Assembly: GCF_001613105.1 (NCBI RefSeq)
Contig: NZ_BDBS01000012.1
Location: forward strand, 124,001 to 188,000
Reading direction: 5' to 3'
Source: Nocardia pseudobrasiliensis NBRC 108224
GTDB taxonomy: Bacteria; Actinomycetota; Actinomycetes; Mycobacteriales; Mycobacteriaceae
Length of the DNA stretch: 64,000 nucleotides
Shown: piece after piece, positions 52,445 to 63,070 of the stretch
How positions within the stretch are numbered: position 1 is the stretch's first letter
Layout: each line of letters starts with the position of its first letter
The notes under the pieces: generated by a model
The model's database searches: none
What the model was told of the DNA's origin: nothing
Seen by the model: the letters and a program-made list of their open reading frames with translations, nothing else
Translations under genes and position numbers: made by a program

Positions 52445-54130
52445 ATGGCGCACATAGATATCGCTGGCCTCGACTACTTCCTCCCGGATGGGCGACAGCT
52501 GTTGGACGGGTTGAGTTTCCGAATCGGCGAGGGCGTCAAGGCGGCGTTGATCGGTCCGAACGGCACAGGCAAGACGACACTGCTCGAGCTCATCGCCGGT
52601 GACCGGTCCGCCGACGGTGGCGTCGTGGTGCGGTCGGGCACGTTGGGGGTCATGCGGCAGTTCATCGGTCAGGTACACGACGCGTCGACGACGGTGCGCG
52701 ACCTGTTGTTGTCAGTCGCGCCGGACACTCTCAGGGCGGCGGCTATCGCGCTCGATGCCGCCGAGAACGCGTTGATCGAGCAGGACGAGGAACCGGCGCA
52801 GCTCGCTTACGCGCACGCCCTGACGGACTGGGGGGATGTCGGTGGGTATGAATTCGAAGCGTTTTGGGATGGTGTGACCCGGGCCGCCTTGGGGGTCGAG
52901 TTCGATCGTGCCAAGTGGCGGGCGGTGCGCACGCTCAGCGGTGGTGAGCAGAAGCGGCTGATCCTCGAGGCGCTGTTCGCCGGCTCGGATGAGCTGCTGT
53001 TGCTGGACGAACCCGACAACTACCTGGACGTGCCAGGCAAGCAGTGGTTGGAACGGAAAATCGCGGAATCCGACAAATCCGTGCTGTTCGTGAGTCATGA
53101 CCGGGAACTGATCGCGAACGCGGCCACCCGGATTGTCACGCTCGAGCCTGGTGTCAATGGAGCGACCGCCTGGATACACGGTGGCGGATTCGCCGACTAT
53201 GAGCAGGCGCGTGCGGATCGCAATGCTCGGTTGGCGGAACTGCGCAGGCGTTGGGACGAGGACCATGCCCGCTTGCGTGCGCTGGTGTTGAGCCTGCGTG
53301 AGAAGGCGAAGTTCAACGACGGGATGGCGGCTCGCTATCAAGCTGCGCAGACCAGATTGGCCAAGTTCGAGGCGGCCGGGCCGCCCGAGGCGGTTCCGTT
53401 GCGGCAGAACGTTTCCGTGCGATTGCGGGGCGGGCGAACCGGTAAGCGTGCGCTGGTGTGCACGCGTCTCGAACTCACCGGCCTGATGCGGCCGTTCGAC
53501 GCTGAGATCTGGTACGGCGATCGGATTGCGGTACTGGGTTCCAACGGCTCGGGCAAGTCACATTTCCTGCGGTTGCTCGCGACGGGCGGCACGGATCCGG
53601 ATATCGGCCACCTCCCGGTGCAGGAACTGGACCTCGCCACAGTGCCGCATTCGGGTGCCGCGGCGCTCGGTGCGCGGGTGCGCCCCGGTTATTTCGCGCA
53701 GACTCATTCTCGACCGGACCTGTCGGGCAAGACCCTGATAGAGATCCTGCACGTCGGCAACGAGCACCGCGATGGCATGGGGCGCGAGGCCGCCGGCCGA
53801 GTGCTGGACCGGTATGGGCTCGCTCGCGCCGCCGAGCAGCGGTACGACGATCTGTCCGGCGGTCAGCAAGCTCGCTTGCAGATCCTGCTGTTGGAATTGT
53901 CGGGCGTCACGATGCTGCTGCTCGACGAACCTACCGACAACCTGGACCTGCACTCCGCCGAGGCGCTCGAGCAGGGGATCGCCGAGTTCGAGGGCACTGT
54001 CATCGCCGTCACCCACGACCGTTGGTTCGCACGCGGATTCGACAGTTTCCTCATCTTCGGCTCCGATGGCAACGTGTACAGAAGTGACACTCCGGTCTGG
54101 GACGAGACACGCGTGCAACGTTCGCGCTGA
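52445..54130 (+). CDS. ABC-F ATPase, likely ribosome-protection or antibiotic resistance type
   Basis: A 561-residue soluble protein with two ATPase domains and no membrane segment. Domain one: GPNGTGKTTLLELIAG, LSGGEQKRLILEALF, LLLLDEPDNYLD. The linker (about 215-300) is rich in Arg/Glu/Leu, as in ribosome-binding ABC-F linkers. Domain two: GSNGSGKSHFLRLL, LSGGQQARLQILLLE, LLLDEPTDNLD, and THDRWFARGF. Codon choice is less GC3-biased than in neighbours (many TTG and GTT), which fits transfer. It may protect ribosomes from macrolides, lincosamides or similar; the drug is unknown. Confidence 0.85.
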   Translation: MAHIDIAGLDYFLPDGRQLLDGLSFRIGEGVKAALIGPNGTGKTTLLELIAGDRSADGGVVVRSGTLGVMRQFIGQVHDASTTVRDLLLSVAPDTLRAAAIALDAAENALIEQDEEPAQLAYAHALTDWGDVGGYEFEAFWDGVTRAALGVEFDRAKWRAVRTLSGGEQKRLILEALFAGSDELLLLDEPDNYLDVPGKQWLERKIAESDKSVLFVSHDRELIANAATRIVTLEPGVNGATAWIHGGGFADYEQARADRNARLAELRRRWDEDHARLRALVLSLREKAKFNDGMAARYQAAQTRLAKFEAAGPPEAVPLRQNVSVRLRGGRTGKRALVCTRLELTGLMRPFDAEIWYGDRIAVLGSNGSGKSHFLRLLATGGTDPDIGHLPVQELDLATVPHSGAAALGARVRPGYFAQTHSRPDLSGKTLIEILHVGNEHRDGMGREAAGRVLDRYGLARAAEQRYDDLSGGQQARLQILLLELSGVTMLLLDEPTDNLDLHSAEALEQGIAEFEGTVIAVTHDRWFARGFDSFLIFGSDGNVYRSDTPVWDETRVQRSR

Positions 54131-54239
54131 ACTACCGTCGACGCCACACCGATTGCGGGTCCGGTGCGTCGGCCGAGAGATGAATCAGGTTCCCATTCAG
54201 GGTGAACCCCGATGCAACCGGAGCCGCTGACCAGCCACC

Positions 54240-55787
54240 ATGGAGAACATGACGAGAGCGAGCGGGTCGGCCGGGGGGACCGGTCGGACCGGATTCAATG
54301 AACAGCTGCAGCATCTGTGGCGGACTCGGCCCGTGCGGCATCCGCGGCAGGGGCCCTTCGCCGGCGTCGCGGCCGGATTCGGACAGCGGTACGGGGTCGA
54401 TCCCGTCCTGATTCGAGTGGCGTTCGTGGTGTCGACGCTGTTCGGCGGGGCCGGCATCGTGCTGTATCTGGCGGCCTGGCTGATGCTGCCCGCGACCGAC
54501 GATCAGGTGTCACCGGCCGAGAGCCTGCTCAACAAGGGCCATTCCACGCAGTCGCCCACCAAGACGATCGTATTGATCGTGGCATTGGCGATCGCGGTCA
54601 GCACGATGGGTCCGGTCGGGGCGGGACTCGGCGGAACCGGGGTGATCAGCTTCGCGCTGATGCTGGCCGGATGGTGGCTGCTGTACATGCGGCAGCCGGA
54701 GCCTCCGATGGGCTATGCCGGACTGTCCGATGGTGAATTCGGTGGTGACATCGCCGCGACCGGATATCCGGGCACGACCTTCCCCGGCGGCTCGCCGTGG
54801 TCGACGAGTCAGTACGGTCCGTACACCAGACTGCCCGACCACTACGAACCGGATTCACCGAAGGACGCTGCGACGCAGACGGTTTCGCAGTCAGCCCCGA
54901 CCGAGGTGATTCCACGCGACGGCGCTACGGATACCGATACCGCCGTCCTGCGTCGGGATGATGTCCACAAAGAATCCGGGTCGAACCTGGATGCGCCTGT
55001 CACCGAATCGAATTCGGCAACCGAATCGACGGTGGTGCTGGGAAAAGCATCGACGCCCGCTGACACTCCCGCAGCGGCGCAGCGGATCACCTCCACCGTC
55101 GACCCGAATCGCGTCGGACCCACCCCGCCCGGCTGGGACCCGCTCGGCGTCGCGCCGATGGCCTGGGATCTGCCCGAACCAGGTCCGGGCAGACCGGTGG
55201 TCGTACCGCCGCCGCCCCGGCGTCCGCGCTCGCGACTGACCCCGATCGTGATCGGCCTGGCCGTCCTCGCCGCCGCGGCGGCCGGTGCGGTGGCCGCCTC
55301 GGGAGTGGAGTGGATGACTCCGGCCCGCATCGGCGCGGTGGCGCTGGCGGTGATCGGCTTCGGCCTGATCTTCGGTGCGTTCCTGCGCCGCGGCTGGGGG
55401 CTGATGGTGGTGCTCGCGCCGCTGGCGGGATTCGTGATCCTGGCCTCGCTGGTCGGCCCGGTCCAATTCGATCGGGGCGCGATGGGCGACCACGAATGGA
55501 AGCCGACCACGGTGTCCGATCTGCTGCCCGCCTACAGCGTGGGCATGGGGTCGGGGACGCTGGATCTGCGCTCGCTGAAGCTGACCGAGGACCGGACGGT
55601 GAACGTACCGGTGAAGATGGGCGATGCCCGAGTCCTGGTACCCGCGGATATGCGGCTGCACAGCATCTGCACCGCCAAGATGGGCAATGTCGACTGTCCC
55701 CCGGCCTTCACCGGGCCGTCGACCGGACCCACCCTGACCCTCAATGTCGTCGTCCACGCCGGAAATGCGGAGGTGATCCATGAGTGA
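54240..55787 (+). CDS. PspC-domain membrane protein with LiaF-like C-terminus
   Basis: A 515-residue envelope-stress protein (ATG 54240; 54249 also possible). PspC domain residues 30-85 (GPFAGVAAGFGQRYGVDPVL and the following helix), two more helices near 105-150, a long Thr/Pro/Ser-rich cytosolic linker (160-330), three helices (335-415) and a C-terminal beta region (SGTLDLRSLKLTEDRTVNVP, MGDARVLVPADMRL) like LiaF/DUF2154. It faces away from the PspC-type histidine kinase and is probably its functional partner. It overlaps the next gene by 8 bp. Confidence 0.82.
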   Translation: MENMTRASGSAGGTGRTGFNEQLQHLWRTRPVRHPRQGPFAGVAAGFGQRYGVDPVLIRVAFVVSTLFGGAGIVLYLAAWLMLPATDDQVSPAESLLNKGHSTQSPTKTIVLIVALAIAVSTMGPVGAGLGGTGVISFALMLAGWWLLYMRQPEPPMGYAGLSDGEFGGDIAATGYPGTTFPGGSPWSTSQYGPYTRLPDHYEPDSPKDAATQTVSQSAPTEVIPRDGATDTDTAVLRRDDVHKESGSNLDAPVTESNSATESTVVLGKASTPADTPAAAQRITSTVDPNRVGPTPPGWDPLGVAPMAWDLPEPGPGRPVVVPPPPRRPRSRLTPIVIGLAVLAAAAAGAVAASGVEWMTPARIGAVALAVIGFGLIFGAFLRRGWGLMVVLAPLAGFVILASLVGPVQFDRGAMGDHEWKPTTVSDLLPAYSVGMGSGTLDLRSLKLTEDRTVNVPVKMGDARVLVPADMRLHSICTAKMGNVDCPPAFTGPSTGPTLTLNVVVHAGNAEVIHE

Positions 55788-55986
55788 CCGGTCCGAAACC
55801 CGTCGGGGACCGTCGTTTTCGCTGCTGCTGGCGGGAGTGCTGGGCCTGCTGGTGAGCGTATGGGCATTCATCGGCCCGTCCGCGTGGCCTGCGCACAGCG
55901 CGGTGCCGATCGGCTGGATCGTGGTCGGTGCGGCCATCCTCGTCGGCGTGGTGATGGTGATCTCGCCGCGACGGAAAAGGAAGTAG
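55780..55986 (+). CDS. Small two-helix membrane protein
   Basis: A 68-residue protein with two hydrophobic segments (FSLLLAGVLGLLVSVWAFIG and WIVVGAAILVGVVMVI), a basic tail SPRRKRK and a start that overlaps the PspC gene by 8 bp. It is translationally coupled, so it probably works in the same membrane complex. No family was recognised. Confidence 0.7.
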   Translation: MSDRSETRRGPSFSLLLAGVLGLLVSVWAFIGPSAWPAHSAVPIGWIVVGAAILVGVVMVISPRRKRK

Positions 55987-55997
55987 CCGGAACAGAG

Positions 55998-56031
55998 GAA
56001 GGGCTCGGATCCGATCGGATCCGAGCCCTTC
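55998..56031. terminator. Perfect 34-bp palindrome between convergent genes
   Basis: GAAGGGCTCGGATCCGA is followed directly by its reverse complement. It lies 12 bp after the small membrane protein stop and 6 bp before the RNase stop, so it can serve both transcripts as a terminator. Confidence 0.9.
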
Positions 56032-56037
56032 GTCGTA

Positions 56038-56484
56038 TCAGCGCATCCGGCAGAAGCTGCCGTAGTGATCTCCGGTGTACCAGGCCGAATGATCGTCACC
56101 GGTCACGATTCGCTCGGCATCGCGGTTATGGCCCGGCTGCTTGCGATTGACGTCCCACTCCAGGTAGTGAATGGTGTTGCCGCCGGGGCCCGTTCGCGGC
56201 AGCCTGCCCTCACGGTTCTGCCAGGTGGTGCCGCCCTTGGTGCCGGAACCGTCGTGCGGCGGCCACTGCCCCGCATCGATCAGTTCCAGCGTGTGCCGAG
56301 CATTGTCGGGAACCGAACAGGCCCGCAATTGCACCTGGTCGGTGGCCGTCACCGCCCGCGCGACGGATGTGCTCGCGGTCCCGCCCAGCAGCACGGTCAG
56401 CGCGGTGAGCGCGGCCAGACCCAACGCGGCCACCAGCGCGAAGGGCTTGGCCAGCAGGCTTTTCGGCGTCTTCGGATCCCTCAT
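56038..56484 (-). CDS. Secreted microbial ribonuclease (RNase Sa/barnase type), no inhibitor gene
   Basis: A 148-residue exported RNase from ATG 56484. The signal peptide (LVAALGLAALTALTVLLGG) is followed by a linker and an 85-residue catalytic domain. Catalytic residues: Glu in YLEWDVN, Arg in RDAERIV, His in WYTGDHYGSF. GTKGGTTWQNREGRLPRTG and ERIVTGDD are shared nearly word for word with the RNase at 13553-14041, but Cys at RACSV and FCRMR would add a disulfide. No barstar gene lies near it. Confidence 0.85.
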   Translation of the reverse strand: MRDPKTPKSLLAKPFALVAALGLAALTALTVLLGGTASTSVARAVTATDQVQLRACSVPDNARHTLELIDAGQWPPHDGSGTKGGTTWQNREGRLPRTGPGGNTIHYLEWDVNRKQPGHNRDAERIVTGDDHSAWYTGDHYGSFCRMR

Positions 56485-56621
56485 CGTCAACTACCTCGCA
56501 ACAGTCGTCGGTGAATCTTCCGGGCGCACACTCTGGCACGGTCGTCTGAATCACCGAGACCCACGAAACTACGCGGCCCTTGCGGGTGAGTGAAATCCGT
56601 TGCGGGGTAGGGCCACCGCCC

Positions 56622-58214
56622 TCACTCCCACTCGATGGTCCCCGGCGGCTTGCTCGTCACGTCCAGGACGACCCGGTTGATCTCCGCCACCTCGTTGGTG
56701 ATCCGGGTCGAGATGCGTTCGAGCACCTCATAGGGCAGCCGGGTCCAGTCCGCGGTCATGGCGTCCTCGCTGGAAACCGGGCGCAGCACGATCGGATGAC
56801 CGTAGGTGCGGCCGTCGCCCTGCACACCGACGCTGCGCACATCGGCCAGCAGGACGACCGGGCACTGCCAGATCTGCTTGTCCAGCCCGGCCGCGGTGAG
56901 CTCCTCGCGCGCGATGGCATCGGCCTGACGCAACGTGTCGAGTCGATCGTGGGTCACCTCGCCGACGATGCGGATGGCCAGACCCGGCCCCGGGAACGGC
57001 TGGCGCCCAACGATTTCCTCGGGCAGGCCCAATTCGCGACCGACCGCGCGCACCTCATCCTTGAACAGCAGCCGCAGCGGCTCGACCAGCTCGAACTCGA
57101 GATCCTCGGGCAGACCGCCGACATTGTGATGGCTCTTGATGTTCGCGGTGCCGGTGCCGCCGCCGGATTCGACCACATCGGGGTAGAGGGTGCCCTGCAC
57201 CAGATATTCGACCACGGGAGCGGAGCCTGCGGAGCGACCGGAGGACACAGCCTGTCCGCTTTCTTTCACCACCTCGGAGACCGCGTCCTCGAACGAGCGG
57301 ATGAATTCGCGCCCGATGATCTTGCGCTTCTCCTCGGGATCGGTGACGCCCTTCAGCTCGCCGAGGAATTTGTCCACCGCGTCGACGGTGACCAGTTTGG
57401 CGCCGGTCGCGGCGACGAAATCGCGCTGCACCTGCTCGCGCTCCCCCGCGCGCAGCAGACCGTGATCGACGAAGACACAGGTCAGCTTGTCCCCGATGGC
57501 CCGCTGCACCAGCGCCGCGGCGACCGCGGAGTCCACACCGCCGGACAGACCGCAGATGGCGTGTCCGTCACCGACCTGCTCGCGGACCTGCTCGACCAGC
57601 GCATCGGCGATATTGGCGGGGGTCCAGGCGGCCTTGATCCCGGCCATCTCGTGCAGGAACCGGCTCAGCACCTGCTGACCGTGCGGGGAGTGCAGAACCT
57701 CGGGGTGGTACTGCACACCGGCGAGTTTGCGCGCCCGATCCTCGAACGCCGCGACCGGGGCGCCCGCGGTGGTGCCGGTGACCTCGAAACCGGCCGGGGC
57801 GTCGGTGACCGCGTCACCGTGGCTCATCCAGACCGGCTGCACGGTCGGCAGTCCGCCGTGCAGGACGCCGCCGTCGATACTCAGTTCGGTGCGGCCGTAT
57901 TCGCGGGTGCCGGTGTGGGCGACCGTGCCGCCGAGTGCCTGGGCCATGGCCTGGAAGCCGTAGCAGATACCGAAGACCGGGACGTTCAGATCGAACAGCC
58001 GCGCATCCAGCTGTGGCGCTCCCTCGGCGTACACACTGGCCGGACCGCCGGACAGGATGACCGCGAGCGGTTGCCGCTCGGCGATCTCCTCGACGGTCGC
58101 GGTGTGCGGAACAACCTCGGAGTACACACTGGATTCGCGCACCCGCCGCGCGATCAATTGCGCGTACTGCGCCCCGAAGTCGACGACGAGAACTGGTCGC
58201 TGGGTTTCTGCCAC
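56622..58214 (-). CDS. guaA: GMP synthase (glutamine-hydrolysing)
   Basis: A 530-residue enzyme converting XMP to GMP with glutamine and ATP (GTG 58214; GTG 58220 also fits). Glutaminase domain: [12 protein letters not shown] with Cys84 and the His-Glu of [13 protein letters not shown]-pyrophosphatase P-loop: [20 protein letters not shown]. The C-terminal dimerisation domain ends [14 protein letters not shown] Ser/Gly/Ala-rich stretch ([17 protein letters not shown], about 57213-57265) lies before the conserved [17 protein letters not shown] and is longer than usual. It is the last gene of the purine group here and is convergent-independent of guaB genes. Confidence 0.97.
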   Translation of the reverse strand: MAETQRPVLVVDFGAQYAQLIARRVRESSVYSEVVPHTATVEEIAERQPLAVILSGGPASVYAEGAPQLDARLFDLNVPVFGICYGFQAMAQALGGTVAHTGTREYGRTELSIDGGVLHGGLPTVQPVWMSHGDAVTDAPAGFEVTGTTAGAPVAAFEDRARKLAGVQYHPEVLHSPHGQQVLSRFLHEMAGIKAAWTPANIADALVEQVREQVGDGHAICGLSGGVDSAVAAALVQRAIGDKLTCVFVDHGLLRAGEREQVQRDFVAATGAKLVTVDAVDKFLGELKGVTDPEEKRKIIGREFIRSFEDAVSEVVKESGQAVSSGRSAGSAPVVEYLVQGTLYPDVVESGGGTGTANIKSHHNVGGLPEDLEFELVEPLRLLFKDEVRAVGRELGLPEEIVGRQPFPGPGLAIRIVGEVTHDRLDTLRQADAIAREELTAAGLDKQIWQCPVVLLADVRSVGVQGDGRTYGHPIVLRPVSSEDAMTADWTRLPYEVLERISTRITNEVAEINRVVLDVTSKPPGTIEWE

Positions 58215-58530
58215 GCGCACAGTCTAAGGAGCTGGTCCGCCTCCCCGCGTTTCAGGCCATACTAGTCACGCGCTACTCAACTTGGTCACAGGTCCTGCGC
58301 CGACAGCCGGGCGTACCCGACGAGTTACCGATGTACTCACGAAATCAGTCGCCGACTGCGTATCCCCCCGTACGGCCATGGTCACCCCCATCGGCGAAAT
58401 TCCGTGCGCCGCAACGGCCCTGCTCGGCGAATCGGCAGCAGCCTCCCGCGGGATAACGATCTTCCAGGCCGATCGATCCGCGCGCGCAACCCGGCCGTAT
58501 GCGGGGGCCGAGCCAGCTATCCTCGTGCTC
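58215..58530. other. Intergenic stretch between guaA and a hydrolase gene
   Basis: About 315 bp that must hold the promoters of guaA (leftward) and the hydrolase (rightward). No RNA element or repeat was recognised. Confidence 0.5.
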
Positions 58531-59328
58531 GTGCCATTCGCCCGTGCGATCGATGCCGAGATCCATTACGAGGACAGTGGCGGCGACGGCCCGATAGTGC
58601 TGCTCGGGCACGAATTCTTCATGGACCGAACCATGTTCGCGTCCCAGACCGCCGCCCTGTCCCCGGAATTCCGCATCGTCGCCTGGGATGCCCGCGGCCA
58701 CGGGCGCACTCGCGACGAGGGTCTGCCGTTCACCTACTGGACCGCGGCCCGTGACGCCCTGACCGTACTCGATCAGCTCGGTGTCGAACGCGCCGTGGTC
58801 GGCGGCATCTCTCAGGGTGGATTCAGTGCCATGCGCACCGCGCTGCTCGCGCCCGAGCGGGTTTCGGCGCTGATCCTCATCGCCACCGAGGCCCACGCCC
58901 CGACCCCACAGGAACTGGCGAATTCGCGCCGCTTCCTGGATATGTGGCACAAGCCCGCGATTCGCCACGCGCTGGCGGAACATCTGGCGCAGTGGTTGAT
59001 CGGCGACGACGCCTGGTACCGCGCGATGTGGACCAAGCGCTGGCTGGCCCGCGATCCGATGGCCCTCGAGGTCGCGGCCGGCTGCCTGCTCGGGCGTGAT
59101 TCGGTCCTCGACCGGCTGCCCGAGATCACCTGTCCCGCACTGGTGATCCACCCCACCGGCGCGGGTATCGCCCGCACCCATGCCCTGGAAACCGCTCGCG
59201 GCCTGCCGAATTCGCGCTACGTCGAAATCGAGGGCGCACACCAGGCGGTAAACCTGACCCATCCGGATCCGGTCAACGCCGCGATCCGAGAGTTCCTCCG
59301 CGACTTGGTGATGACCCAGACCGGTTAG
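58531..59328 (+). CDS. Alpha/beta hydrolase
   Basis: A 265-residue hydrolase from GTG 58531 (an upstream frame extension has no conserved sequence). Oxyanion region VLLGHEFFMDRTMFASQTAA, nucleophile in VVGGISQGGFSAMRTALLAP, acid region near HPTGAGIART and catalytic His in EIEGAHQAVNLTHPD. The family resembles small epoxide hydrolase/haloperoxidase-type enzymes, substrate unknown. It is inserted between guaA and guaB3 and is convergent with guaB3, 2 bp apart. Confidence 0.82.
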   Translation: MPFARAIDAEIHYEDSGGDGPIVLLGHEFFMDRTMFASQTAALSPEFRIVAWDARGHGRTRDEGLPFTYWTAARDALTVLDQLGVERAVVGGISQGGFSAMRTALLAPERVSALILIATEAHAPTPQELANSRRFLDMWHKPAIRHALAEHLAQWLIGDDAWYRAMWTKRWLARDPMALEVAAGCLLGRDSVLDRLPEITCPALVIHPTGAGIARTHALETARGLPNSRYVEIEGAHQAVNLTHPDPVNAAIREFLRDLVMTQTG

Positions 59329-59330
59329 TA

Positions 59331-60464
59331 CTACGCGCGAACGCTCAGGCCGACCTTCTGGAACTCCTTGAGCTCGCAGTATCCCGCCTTGGCCATCGAA
59401 CGGCGCAGGCCGCCAACGAGATTCACCGAACCCCACGGATCGCTGGACGGGCCGTAGAGCACCTGGTGCAGCGTCGGGCGCTCGTCGGCCTCCGCGAACT
59501 GCAGGACCGCGCCGCGCGGCACCGACGGATGCGCGGCCGCCGAGGGCCAGTACCAGCCGCGGCCGGGGGCCTCCTGAGCCATCGCCAAGGGCACGCCCAC
59601 CATGGCAGCGTCCGCGCCGCAGGCAATGGCCTTGGCCAGCTGGCCGGAGGAGACGATATCGCCGTCGGCGATGACGTGCACGTAGCGGCCGCCGGTCTCG
59701 TCGAGATAGTCGCGGCGCGCGGCGGCGGCATCGGCGATCGCCGTGGCCATCGGCACGCCGATGCCGAGCACCTCGCCGGTGGTGGTCGCGCCCGGGGTCG
59801 AGCCGTAGCCGACGATCACACCGGCCGCGCCCGTGCGCATCAGGTGCAGGGCCGTGCGGTGATCGCTGACGCCACCGGCCACAACGGGCACGTCCAGCTC
59901 GGCGATGAAGGTCTTCAGATTCAGCGGCTCGCCGTCGCCGACGTGCTCCGCCGAGATGATGGTGCCGTGCACGACCAGCAGATCAACCCCGGCCTGCACC
60001 AGGGCGGGCGTAAGCGCGCGAGCGTTCTGCGGGCTCACCCGGACCGCGACCGTGACACCGGCGGCGCGCACCTGCGCGACGGCGGCCGCCAGCAGATCCG
60101 GCTGCATCGGCGCGGAATGCAACTCCTGTAGCACCTGGACCGCGGCCTCGGCGCTCTCCTTCTCGGCGACCTCGATCAGGCGATCGATGCGCGCGGACAC
60201 ATCGGCGTGCCGGGCCCACAGGCCCTCGCCGTTGATGACGCCCAGTCCGCCCTGCCGGCCGAGTTCGATGGCCAGTTCCGGCGATACCAGCGCATCGGTC
60301 GGATGGGTCACCAGCGGGATGTCGAAGCGATAGGCGTCCAGCTGCCAGGCCAGCGAGACCTGCTTGGACGAGCGTGTCCGCCGAGAGGGAACGATGTCGA
60401 CATCGTCCAATTCGTAGGTACGCCGGGCGGTCCGGCCCATGCCGATCTCGACCATATCGCGCAC
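59331..60464 (-). CDS. guaB3: GuaB3, IMPDH/GMP reductase family protein
   Basis: A 377-residue member of the IMP dehydrogenase family without CBS domains; GTG 60464 is chosen since AGGAG precedes it by eight bases (ATG 60455 is possible). Conserved parts are GLGVINGEGLWARH, DLLVVHGTIISAEHVG, VPVVAGGVSDHRTALHLMRT and YCELKEFQKVGL. Where IMPDH carries its catalytic Cys (SxCxT), this protein has GYGSTPGATTTGEVLG, with no Cys, as in mycobacterial GuaB3, so its enzymatic role is uncertain. It follows guaB2 with a 220-bp gap. Confidence 0.9.
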   Translation of the reverse strand: MRDMVEIGMGRTARRTYELDDVDIVPSRRTRSSKQVSLAWQLDAYRFDIPLVTHPTDALVSPELAIELGRQGGLGVINGEGLWARHADVSARIDRLIEVAEKESAEAAVQVLQELHSAPMQPDLLAAAVAQVRAAGVTVAVRVSPQNARALTPALVQAGVDLLVVHGTIISAEHVGDGEPLNLKTFIAELDVPVVAGGVSDHRTALHLMRTGAAGVIVGYGSTPGATTTGEVLGIGVPMATAIADAAAARRDYLDETGGRYVHVIADGDIVSSGQLAKAIACGADAAMVGVPLAMAQEAPGRGWYWPSAAAHPSVPRGAVLQFAEADERPTLHQVLYGPSSDPWGSVNLVGGLRRSMAKAGYCELKEFQKVGLSVRA

Positions 60465-60684
60465 TGGTAATTCTCCTTCTATTCGATGGCCGCGCTGATG
60501 CGACCGTTCGCGGCAGCGAGCCCTTCATCTGGCGGGCATCCGCGCCGCCGCGCCCCTGGTCGGCCCGAGCCGACGCTAGAGGCGCGTCCGCACACGAGCC
60601 AGCCCCGTCTTACAGGGTTCGCGGCGCCACCGGGGCACCGCGGACGCCCGCGGACGGGGCTGGTCATGCACGCACCGTCGAGAC

Positions 60685-62563
<1,879 letters not shown>

Positions 62564-62977
62564 GTGCGTGACCATCTACCACCTGGCCTGCCGCCGGATC
62601 CGTTCGCCGGAGATCCCTCCGACCCGTCGGCCGCGCTCGATGCCATCGAGCCGGGGGAGCCGCTGGATCCTCACGAGCGGCTAGCGGTCGAAGAGGATCT
62701 CGCCGATCTCGCGGTCTACGAGGCGCTGCTGGCGCACCGCGGCATTCGCGGACTCGTGGTCAGCTGCGAGGATTGTCGGCAGGATCATTACCACGATTGG
62801 GACATGCTGCGCGCCAACCTTCTTCAGCTTCTGGTCGACGGCACGGTGCGTCCGCATGAACCCGCCTACGATCCGCAGCCCGAGGCCTACGTCACGTGGG
62901 ACTACTGCCGCGGTTATGCCGATGCGTCGATGAACGAGGCGCTGCACGGCGACGGGTTCGACGGCTTCGACGCCTGA
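62564..62977 (+). CDS. DUF5319 conserved actinobacterial protein
   Basis: A 137-residue acidic protein from GTG 62564 (RDHLPPGLPPDPFAGDPSDP). A pair of Cys in VVSCEDCRQDHYHDWDMLRA suggests metal or Fe-S binding, and the C-terminus has VTWDYCRGYADASMNEAL. Size, sequence style and place (next to guaB2, facing the anti-sigma-D gene) correspond to M. tuberculosis Rv3412. Function is not known. An upstream frame extension lacks conservation. Confidence 0.88.
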   Translation: MRDHLPPGLPPDPFAGDPSDPSAALDAIEPGEPLDPHERLAVEEDLADLAVYEALLAHRGIRGLVVSCEDCRQDHYHDWDMLRANLLQLLVDGTVRPHEPAYDPQPEAYVTWDYCRGYADASMNEALHGDGFDGFDA

Positions 62978-62991
62978 TCGACCATACGACG

Positions 62992-63059
62992 AAACCGACC
63001 GCCTTTCGGCGATCGGTTTGGCGCGTAGAGCTTTTCGCCCGCCTCGGATCTCGGCGGGC
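62992..63059. terminator. Two hairpins between convergent genes
   Basis: AAACCGACCGCC-TTTC-GGCGATCGGTTT (62992-63019, one mismatch) is followed by GCCCGCC/GGCGGGC (63037-63059). They lie between the stops of the DUF5319 gene and rsdA and probably end both transcripts. Confidence 0.7.
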
Positions 63060-63070
63060 GCGTTCCTGTT

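Noticed and set aside
51507..54239. Prophage or integrative element
   Set aside because: No integrase, attachment repeats or phage genes flank the ABC-F gene.
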